A program made the position numbers and the translations under genes. From Treponema sp. UBA3649 (lineage in GTDB: Bacteria > Spirochaetota > Spirochaetia > Treponematales > Treponemataceae): a stretch of 21,131 nt of DNA. Location of the stretch: positions 1 through 21,131 of the forward strand of contig DFKI01000139.1 of NCBI GenBank assembly GCA_002373325.1. The letters run 5' to 3'. Shown in pieces: positions 15,297 through 21,131 of the stretch. The first letter of the stretch is position 1. Each line of letters opens with the position of its first letter. Below the pieces are notes generated by a model. That model made no database searches. It was given only the letters and a program-made list of their open reading frames with translations, and had not been told where the DNA came from.

Positions 15297-16151
15297 TTAC
15301 TCCTGCCTGTGACTGAGCGAATGAAGTTTTCTGTATTCCCTGGGCGTGCAACCTGTTCGCTCGTGGAAAATCTTGTTGAATGTGGTCGTTGACTGAAAAC
15401 CAGACTCAAAGGCGCAGTCCGTTACCGAAAGATTTTTGTTTTCTAAAAGATTGATTGCGTTCTGCACCCGGATCCCTGAAAGAAAGGCGGGGAAACTCAT
15501 CTTGGTGTATTCGTTGAAGAGCTTTGAAAAATAGAACTGGCTGAGGCCTGTCTTTTCCGCCACCTCGGATTGTGTAATGTTTTCGGACGAGTGCTCGGTG
15601 ATGTAGCTGCATGCAAAACGGATGTAGTCAAGGAATTTGTCGGAGTATCCGCTGTCCCTGAAACTTTCGCGGCGTTCTTTTAAAATCATGTCTCCGATGG
15701 AAAGGAGAATCTCGTAAATCAAAAGCTTGCATCTGGTTTCCGCAAAATACTTGTTCTGGTCATGCGTGTCGCGGATTTTGTAAATCAAGTCGGAAATCTT
15801 TTTGTTCAGCTCCGGGGTTTCGGATTTTTTTAAAAGATGACACTCGCTTAAAAAATGGGAGGCGGCTGCGATGTCGGAATTGCTTTCAATCAAATATGAC
15901 GAGAACTGGATGAAGACCGAGCTTTCCTTTGGGCATCTTACAATCTCATGGAGCTCACGGGGCCAAATCAAAAGTATGTCTCCTGCATCGGACTTGAATG
16001 TCTTGCCGTCGATTTTGTAGATTCCTCCTCCCTTTAAAATCAAATGGAACTCAGCGGCGTTGTGCCAGTGCTGGTGGAAGGACTCCGGAATTTCATCCTG
16101 GGTATAAGAGACTCCATGTATGCGCGGATATTTTACGATTTCTTTTTCCAT
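15297..16151 (-). CDS. AraC family transcriptional regulator
   Basis: 284 residues. N-terminal cupin sensor with H-Q-H-W-H-N-A-A-E-F-H (26-36) and G-D-I-L-L-I-W-P-R-E-L-H (57-68), typical of sugar-responsive AraC proteins. C-terminal double helix-turn-helix: first at about 191-215 (I-T-Q-S-E-V-A-E-K-T-G-L-S), second at about 240-265 (S-V-T-D-C-A-F-E-S-G-F-Q-S), ending in T-P-R-E-Y-R-K. It is divergent from the alcohol dehydrogenase/epimerase pair across a 106-bp gap, so it probably activates these genes and itself. It lacks a Shine-Dalgarno sequence; TATTAT lies 6 nt before ATG, suggesting a leaderless or very short-leader mRNA. Confidence 0.9.
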   Translation of the reverse strand: MEKEIVKYPRIHGVSYTQDEIPESFHQHWHNAAEFHLILKGGGIYKIDGKTFKSDAGDILLIWPRELHEIVRCPKESSVFIQFSSYLIESNSDIAAASHFLSECHLLKKSETPELNKKISDLIYKIRDTHDQNKYFAETRCKLLIYEILLSIGDMILKERRESFRDSGYSDKFLDYIRFACSYITEHSSENITQSEVAEKTGLSQFYFSKLFNEYTKMSFPAFLSGIRVQNAINLLENKNLSVTDCAFESGFQSTTTFNKIFHERTGCTPREYRKLHSLSHRQE

Positions 16152-16157
16152 TCTTAT

Positions 16158-16188
16158 ATAATATCACATTAAAGCAAAAAATGGGCAA
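16158..16188 (-). promoter_or_regulatory. Weak promoter of the AraC gene, start close to ATG
   Basis: On the minus strand a TTGCCC box (16188-16183) is followed, at 17 bp, by GATATT (16165-16160) and, at 19 bp, by TATTAT (16163-16158). Either -10 would start transcription within a few bases of the ATG at 16151. The match is moderate only. Confidence 0.35.
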
Positions 16189-16202
16189 TTTTCAGTAAAA
16201 TT
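16174..16202. promoter_or_regulatory. Repeats in the AraC / dehydrogenase divergent region, candidate regulator site
   Basis: Two GCAA-T/A-rich half-sites (16174 and 16185) repeat at 11 bp in the same orientation, and AATTTT-CAGT-AAAATT (16187-16202) is an inverted repeat. AraC proteins bind direct half-sites between divergent promoters, so this is the place to expect their operator. No good -35/-10 pair was found for the plus-strand dehydrogenase gene, which fits an activator-dependent promoter. Confidence 0.3.
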
Positions 16203-16257
16203 CTTCTTTATTTTTTTTAAATCCTGATTTATCCTTTTATTGAAGGAGTAATTGACG

Positions 16258-17433
16258 ATGGAAAACTTTACCTTTTATTCACCGACTTTTTTTGCATTCG
16301 GAAAAGAGACGGAAAATCAAGCTGGCGACTATGTAAAGAGATTCGGGGGCAGCAAGGTCCTGATTCATTTTGGAGGAAAGAGCGCGAAAAGCTCAGGCCT
16401 TTTGGACAGGGTTGAATCCTCCCTTAAAAAAGCAGGCATCCCATTTGTGAGCCTTGGAGGTGTAAAGCCGAATCCGAGGAGCGGGCTAGTTTACGAGGGA
16501 ATCGATCTCTGCAAAAAGGAAAAGGTTGATTTCATCCTTGCCGTGGGTGGTGGAAGCGTAATTGACTCGGCAAAGGCCATTGCGGCAGGCGTTGTCTATG
16601 ACGGAGACTTCTGGGACTTTTACATGGGTAAGCCGATTGAAAATGCCCTCCCCATTGGAACTGTCCTTACCATTGCTGCGGCGGGAAGTGAGGGAAGCCC
16701 TAATTCAGTCATCACAAAGGAAGACGGAATGTTCAAGCGTGGTGCGAGCGGAAATGCAATCAGGCCAAAGTTCAGCATCTTGAATCCGGCGTTGACACAG
16801 ACTCTTCCTCCGCATCAGACGGCGGCGGGAATCACCGACATCATGGCACACCTTTACGAGCGTTACCTTACGAATTCAAAGGAAGTTGAAGTAACCGACA
16901 GGTTGATTGAGGCACTGCTTTTGACGATGAAGCACGAGGGACCCAGGGTGATTGCTGATCCCAACAATTACGAGGCAAGAGCAAACATCATGTGGGCAGG
17001 AATGATGGCTCACAATAATTCATGCGGTGTCGGTCGAAGCCAGGACTGGAACAGCCACAACATTGAGCACGAGCTTTCGGCACTTTACGATTGCGCTCAC
17101 GGTGCGGGTCTTGCGGTGACGATGCCTGCTGTTTTCAAATATGTGATGAAGCATGACGTAAACCGCTTTGCAAAGGTGGCAACACGCGTGTGGGGCTGTC
17201 AGATGGATTTTGATCATCCTGAGGTAACGGCCCTTGAGGGAATCAACGCATTCCAGTCTTTCCTTGTGTCGCTCGGTATGCCCAGGAATTTCGCTGAGCT
17301 TGGAGCAAAGGAAGAGGACATTCCAAAGCTGGTTGACGTTCTCTGTAACGGTGACGGACGCACAGGTTCAATTTCCGGCTTTGTTACCTTGAGCAAAGAG
17401 GATTGTACAAAGATTTATCAGATGATGGTGTAA
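16258..17433 (+). CDS. Iron-type alcohol dehydrogenase (YqhD/butanol dehydrogenase-like)
   Basis: 391 residues. The open frame also has a TTG at 16252, but AAGGAG (16243-16248) is correctly spaced, 9 nt, for the ATG at 16258. Landmarks: nucleotide-binding G-G-G-S (97-100) with V-I-D-S-A-K-A (101-107), the Y-S-P-T-x-F-F-F-G-type start, and V-K-P-N-P-R (69-74) as in the YqhD/BdhA branch. Metal ligands are Asp194, His198, His267 and His281, the same numbering as in E. coli YqhD. These enzymes reduce aldehydes to alcohols with NADPH. The physiological aldehyde is unknown here. It is followed after 30 bp by the epimerase gene and is divergent from an AraC regulator, so it looks like part of an inducible sugar or aldehyde pathway. 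Confidence 0.9.
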   Translation: MENFTFYSPTFFAFGKETENQAGDYVKRFGGSKVLIHFGGKSAKSSGLLDRVESSLKKAGIPFVSLGGVKPNPRSGLVYEGIDLCKKEKVDFILAVGGGSVIDSAKAIAAGVVYDGDFWDFYMGKPIENALPIGTVLTIAAAGSEGSPNSVITKEDGMFKRGASGNAIRPKFSILNPALTQTLPPHQTAAGITDIMAHLYERYLTNSKEVEVTDRLIEALLLTMKHEGPRVIADPNNYEARANIMWAGMMAHNNSCGVGRSQDWNSHNIEHELSALYDCAHGAGLAVTMPAVFKYVMKHDVNRFAKVATRVWGCQMDFDHPEVTALEGINAFQSFLVSLGMPRNFAELGAKEEDIPKLVDVLCNGDGRTGSISGFVTLSKEDCTKIYQMMV

Positions 17434-17463
17434 AAAAAGCGGCGGGAAATCTGGAGGAATAAT

Positions 17464-18495
17464 ATGGCGAAATCAAGGGCACTGTTCATCGGTGGAACGG
17501 GCACAATCAGCATGGCGATAGTCAGGGAACTTTCCAAGCGCGAGGACTGGGAAGTGTGGCTTTTGAACCGGGGAAACCGCTCGGATGAGGTTCCTTCGAA
17601 TGTGCGTCAGATTGCATGCGACATTTCAAATGAGGACGACGCAAGGAAAAAGCTTTCGGACATGAGCTTTGACGTTGTGAGCGAGTTCATCGGATTTGTT
17701 TCTGAGCAGGTTGAGAGGGACTACAGGCTCTTTAAGGGAAAGACCAAGCAGTACATCTTCATCAGCTCCGCATCCGCCTACGCAAAGCCCGCCGCAAGCT
17801 ATGTGATTACAGAGGGAACGACTCTTTCAAATCCCCACTGGGAATACTCCCGCAACAAAATAGCCTACGAGGAATTCCTTATGAAAAAATACCGTGAGGA
17901 AGGATTTCCCGTAACGATTGTCCGCCCCAGCCACACCTACGATGAGCGAAACGTTCCCCTTGGAGTCCACGGCAAAAACGGATTCTATCAGGTGATAAAA
18001 AGAATGATGGAAGGAAAACCTGTTTTGATTCAGGGAGACGGAACCTCGCTTTGGCACGTGACCTTTAACAAAGATTTTGCAACCGGCTACATCGGCCTTA
18101 TGCAGAATCAGCATGCGATAGGGGAGGCCTTCCAGATTACGGGCGATGAGGTTCTTTCATGGAATCAGATTTACAAGACCATCGCGGATGCCCTGGGGGT
18201 TGAGCTTAAGGCATACCACGTGTCCTCTGATTTTTTGAGCGCGGCGGGAGACAAATACGGATTTGATTTTGAGGGAAGCCTGACCGGAGACAAGTCGGTT
18301 TCCGTAGTTTTCGACAATTCAAAACTAAAGCGGCTTGTTCCACAGATGGGGACGACGGTTCCCTTTAATCAGGGCGTAAGGATTGCGCTGGACTACGTTC
18401 TCTCCCACCCCGAGTGCCAAAAGGAAGATCCAGAATTCGACGCATGGTGCGACAAAGTGATCAACGTTTTGGAAGAGAGCAAGAAACTGATTTAA
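17464..18495 (+). CDS. NAD(P)-dependent epimerase/dehydratase (extended SDR family)
   Basis: 343 residues. A Rossmann motif G-G-T-G-T-I (10-15) opens the protein, S-S-A-S-A-Y lies at 101-106 and the catalytic pair is Y128-x-x-x-K132. R-P-S-H-T-Y-D (154-160) and G-D-G-T-S-L-W-H (191-198) are the usual substrate-side motifs of sugar-nucleotide epimerases and of CSP41-like relatives. GGAGG lies 6 nt before ATG, and only 30 bp separate it from the dehydrogenase, so they are co-transcribed. Substrate is not readable: it could act on a nucleotide sugar or a free uronate or aldose. Cytoplasmic. Confidence 0.85.
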   Translation: MAKSRALFIGGTGTISMAIVRELSKREDWEVWLLNRGNRSDEVPSNVRQIACDISNEDDARKKLSDMSFDVVSEFIGFVSEQVERDYRLFKGKTKQYIFISSASAYAKPAASYVITEGTTLSNPHWEYSRNKIAYEEFLMKKYREEGFPVTIVRPSHTYDERNVPLGVHGKNGFYQVIKRMMEGKPVLIQGDGTSLWHVTFNKDFATGYIGLMQNQHAIGEAFQITGDEVLSWNQIYKTIADALGVELKAYHVSSDFLSAAGDKYGFDFEGSLTGDKSVSVVFDNSKLKRLVPQMGTTVPFNQGVRIALDYVLSHPECQKEDPEFDAWCDKVINVLEESKKLI

Positions 18496-18505
18496 GATTC
18501 CACAT

Positions 18506-18548
18506 CCTGCCCCTACGGCAAATAAGAATTGCTGATTGTAAGGGCAGG
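18506..18548. terminator. Possible bidirectional stem-loop at the convergent 3' ends
   Basis: CCTGCCC (18506-18512) pairs with GGGCAGG (18542-18548), with inner TAC/GTA and GCAA/TTGC pairs. It covers the last codons and stop of the minus-strand surface protein and begins 10 bp after the epimerase stop. Position between convergent genes suggests termination, but neither side has a T-tract. Confidence 0.35.
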
Positions 18549-21131
18549 AACTGCACCAGCATCAGTGCTTTCTGAGAATTTTATTATTCGCTCAGAATTA
18601 TCGTGACCATCCCAGTCAACATCACGTATGCTCTTTCCCTCATCTTCATCCGGAGAACGAGTCCAATAGTAGCCGCCTGACTGTTCCGCAGGCTTCTTTT
18701 TGTACGCGCCTTTTGCCAGAGCATAGTCTGTTGGCCACCTTACACGTGCATTATCAGCGCTTTGATTATTCTGGAATCCATAATCTGGATTTGACATTTC
18801 ACACCAGCTCAGGGCAAATATCTTGTCCGATGTGGGACCACAAACGGCATAAGGATTTTTTCCATTATTGTAACTTTTCGGATTACCATAAAGCATTGTT
18901 GACGCAGCAGAATTGTCCACCGTAGTAGTCGCTATCTTTCCTTGCGCAGTAGTAGTAAAAGCTTTTTTCAGAAATCCATTGCTTCCCCAGTCATTAGTAG
19001 AACCACCATGACCGGAAGTGTCCACAAAATAAAGATTGTTAAAAAACGCCCTTAGACTCGAATATTTATAATTTGACGTATACACATTCGATTCGCCATT
19101 TACCGTTCGTACCCCTTGGCTTGGCCAGCGTTCCAGGTAGTCTATGGCCACAAGAATTTTTTCCGCAAACAAAAGGGCATTTCCCGTACCCGCATAGTTA
19201 CTGGTCAACTTTCTCCAGACAACAGGTTCCACCTTGAAGTATTTGGAACTTGTTCCCCCGGTTCCAACTTTTGTAGTAGTTCCTGCGTAACAGTATTGTG
19301 AATCATGTGCTTTTTCCGCGCTGCGTTCATAGAAGTAACCGTCTTTTCCAATGTACCATCCTTTGTAGACCGCACTTGAAGTATAGTTTGAAATTTTGGA
19401 AAGTGTCTGCGGATAATCACCAAATTTGTAGAAGATTCCGGACACAGCTCCACTATAGTCAATACGCACAGGGCTTGGAGTGAGGGCATCGGCTTTTACA
19501 GTGTAGTAGGAATATGTTTTGCTTATGCTTTTACTTATGTTTCCTTCCGTACATGAACCAGAAACAGTCGTTGACTTAGTAGTGTAATCATCTTTATTAG
19601 GTATTGTATAGCTTGATGATATATCTACAGAGGATTTGTCAGAATAATATTTTTTTACCGAAAGCCCATACTTGTCTACAGTATCCCCGGTAAAGAAAAC
19701 ACCGACTTCTCCAAAGGATTGCGTTCCACTAATCTCAAGTCCAGTCAGGAATTTAGGGACTGTAGCAGTTTGTGTGTTGCCAGCATAATCCGTCAAGCTA
19801 AGCTCTATATCATACTTGATATTCTTTTCTATGCCTGAAACCGTATGTGCTCCGCGAGATGTATTCTGGGTTGTGGCCGTTCCTCCATTTTTCTTTATTG
19901 ACACGGCACTTGTTTTAATGTCCAAAGGACAATCCCAGCTGAGATTATAATCGGTGCTGTTGTTGCTGCTGATTTTCAAATTGCTGATGGTCGGTGTATT
20001 CCTGTCTTTTACAAAGTAGTATTTACTTGTGGCGGAACTTGTGTTGGAAGGATAATAGAGCCTGTTGCCGCTCTTGTCGTCAAAGGCAAAATACATTTCG
20101 TAGACACCATCATTAATGGTTTTCAAATTCTTCAAAACAACGCTTCCTTCAAAGAAAGCCTCTTCCGATGTAACACTATTATAGTCCACTGTCTGTGTTG
20201 TAAAACTTGCCCCCGTGGATTTATAATCCGCATCATACGCCTTCCTGTAATATATGGTAAAGAAATCCTTTGGCCCCGACCCCATTCCTGATTCCAAAAC
20301 CTTAAAGCGGAGGTTAAGCGCGGCGTTGGCAAAACTATTATTCACATAAAAGCCTTCAAGATTGCTGATTCCGGTTCCCGTAGTCTGGTTGATTGAAAAG
20401 TTCGCAAGTTTGGCAGGATTCTTCACTTTACTGTCATTCAGCTCCATGGAGAAATTGACAGTTCCAGAAGTTTTTTCCAGTGCGAGCGGCAGATTGTCAG
20501 TAGTGTTGCTCACCTGGTAGAGCCATTTTTTGATGCCACCCATCGCTATATTTTTTCCATGAGAGGTAAAGTACATTGCGTCGCCAATGGTGACAATGAC
20601 CTGCGTATAATCATCAAGATACTCATCGTTATTTGTGGGAATAGTCAGGGTACTGGCGTTTTCAAATACCGGAGCATTGAAACATTTCGTTATGTTCTCC
20701 CCTGTCTTCTTGTTGGTAATAATAATGTTTTTGAAATATTTTTGGCCGCCCTGAATATAGCCGTAATAAAGCTGATTTCCCTCGCTGTCAATATTTCCAT
20801 TTTCAAAAAGAGGCACTATCGTGGCATCCTGAGCCTGCATGGCATCCATTTCTGCTTTTGTATAATAGATTGAAAGAGGATTCATTTCGGTGTCAAAAAG
20901 AACCTGAATGGAAGAATCCTTGAACATCCCGGAACCAAGCGGCGACCATGAAATAATCTGAGCGCGGAGAATAACCATCGGACTCACGGTAAGCACGGTC
21001 TCGCAGTTCTCAGGAACTGACTCAAGGCTGTAGGATGTAACGGCCTCTTCCGGATTTTTTATAGTGATGTATTTTCCGTTGGGAATCTCGGCACCTGTTT
21101 TTGAGTCATAAATTTTCCAGCGGATAAATTC
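18513..21131 (-). CDS. Large Ig-like surface protein with C-terminal DUF6273-type domain (5' end outside window)
   Basis: The frame stays open to the right edge (872 visible residues); the first start-like codon, GTG at 20996, is internal, because 45 further codons upstream are protein-like (I-P-N-G-K-Y-I-T-I-K-N, then V-L-T-V-S-P). So the gene is partial at its N-terminus. The visible part starts with a bacterial Ig-like domain (F-K-D-S-S-I-Q-V-L-F-D-T-E-M-N-P), followed by several Ig/FN3-like beta domains rich in Ser, Thr, Asn and Tyr. The last roughly 290 residues resemble DUF6273, with F-G-x-Y-P-Q, W-R-K-L, F-N-N-L-Y-F, G-Y-Y-W-T-R-S and the terminal A-V-P-A-L-T-I. Such proteins in treponemes are exported and probably bind surface partners. 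The signal peptide should lie outside the window. Function unknown. Confidence 0.85.
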   Translation of the reverse strand, partial: EFIRWKIYDSKTGAEIPNGKYITIKNPEEAVTSYSLESVPENCETVLTVSPMVILRAQIISWSPLGSGMFKDSSIQVLFDTEMNPLSIYYTKAEMDAMQAQDATIVPLFENGNIDSEGNQLYYGYIQGGQKYFKNIIITNKKTGENITKCFNAPVFENASTLTIPTNNDEYLDDYTQVIVTIGDAMYFTSHGKNIAMGGIKKWLYQVSNTTDNLPLALEKTSGTVNFSMELNDSKVKNPAKLANFSINQTTGTGISNLEGFYVNNSFANAALNLRFKVLESGMGSGPKDFFTIYYRKAYDADYKSTGASFTTQTVDYNSVTSEEAFFEGSVVLKNLKTINDGVYEMYFAFDDKSGNRLYYPSNTSSATSKYYFVKDRNTPTISNLKISSNNSTDYNLSWDCPLDIKTSAVSIKKNGGTATTQNTSRGAHTVSGIEKNIKYDIELSLTDYAGNTQTATVPKFLTGLEISGTQSFGEVGVFFTGDTVDKYGLSVKKYYSDKSSVDISSSYTIPNKDDYTTKSTTVSGSCTEGNISKSISKTYSYYTVKADALTPSPVRIDYSGAVSGIFYKFGDYPQTLSKISNYTSSAVYKGWYIGKDGYFYERSAEKAHDSQYCYAGTTTKVGTGGTSSKYFKVEPVVWRKLTSNYAGTGNALLFAEKILVAIDYLERWPSQGVRTVNGESNVYTSNYKYSSLRAFFNNLYFVDTSGHGGSTNDWGSNGFLKKAFTTTAQGKIATTTVDNSAASTMLYGNPKSYNNGKNPYAVCGPTSDKIFALSWCEMSNPDYGFQNNQSADNARVRWPTDYALAKGAYKKKPAEQSGGYYWTRSPDEDEGKSIRDVDWDGHDNSERIIKFSESTDAGAVPALTISNSYLP

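Noticed and set aside
15295..15351. Longer start for the DUF4230-like membrane protein, overlapping the AraC gene
   Set aside because: No ribosome-binding site there; AGGAG sits just before the ATG at 15294.
16252..16257. TTG start of the alcohol dehydrogenase
   Set aside because: The ribosome-binding site is only 3 nt away from it, while the ATG two codons later has correct spacing and matches the family N-terminus.
20994..20996. GTG as the start of the surface protein
   Set aside because: The frame continues upstream with 45 protein-like codons to the window edge and there is no ribosome-binding site, so this is an internal Val.
1..21131. CRISPR arrays, tRNA or rRNA genes, insertion sequences, phage genes
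   Set aside because: No regularly spaced repeats, no cloverleaf or rRNA signature, and no transposase or integrase-like protein were seen on either strand.

Overview
The window looks like a chromosomal stretch of a Treponema (Spirochaetota), most likely a gut, rumen or oral polysaccharide-using species. This rests on: a 563-residue treponeme-style protein of unknown function; a secreted protein with an FGE-sulfatase-type domain; a large Ig-like surface protein ending in a DUF6273-type domain; a lipoprotein with a spirochete-like lipobox; and GH115 xylan-side-chain chemistry. Genus is an inference from protein style. No rRNA, tRNA, CRISPR array or insertion sequence was seen.

Layout. (1) 1-3501, minus strand: a REP-like palindrome, then a probable operon read as 563-aa protein > cytoplasmic GFSMGG esterase > YhhN-family membrane protein, driven by a near-consensus promoter (TTGATA-17-TATAAT). 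(2) 3547-6868: a DUF4153 membrane protein whose promoter puts the transcription start almost on its ATG (probable leaderless mRNA), a small lipoprotein, and a divergent secreted protein of unknown function. (3) 6869-7311: a 443-bp hairpin-rich non-coding stretch ending in the GH115 promoter and two palindromes. (4) 7312-11866: GH115 alpha-glucuronidase without a signal peptide, then a secreted FGE-sulfatase-domain protein with its own promoter and a 5'-UTR hairpin, closed by a bidirectional terminator. (5) 11934-13642, minus: a compact, AT-rich type II restriction-modification module, recognisable as a HinP1I-type endonuclease with an M.HhaI-like C5 methyltransferase, so predicted target GCGC. 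(6) 13787-16151, minus: AraC-type regulator > two-TM coiled-coil protein resembling DUF4230 > YkgJ-type cysteine-cluster protein, packed with 1-2 nt junctions. (7) 16258-18495, plus: iron-type alcohol dehydrogenase (YqhD/BdhA-like) and an SDR-type epimerase/dehydratase, divergent from the AraC gene and probably its targets. (8) 18513 to the right edge, minus: an Ig-like/DUF6273 surface protein whose N-terminus lies outside the window.

How the genes may work together: GH115 (removal of 4-O-methyl-glucuronate from xylan fragments), the esterase and the AraC/ADH/epimerase block are consistent with intracellular processing of imported plant oligosaccharides, but no transporter or uronate isomerase is present here, so the pathway link is inference. 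The restriction-modification module is the clearest horizontally acquired element. I did not find a clear-cut new defence or mobile system; the most useful leads are the GCGC module, the leaderless-promoter architecture, the three-gene AraC/DUF4230-like/YkgJ unit and the hairpin-rich region before GH115.
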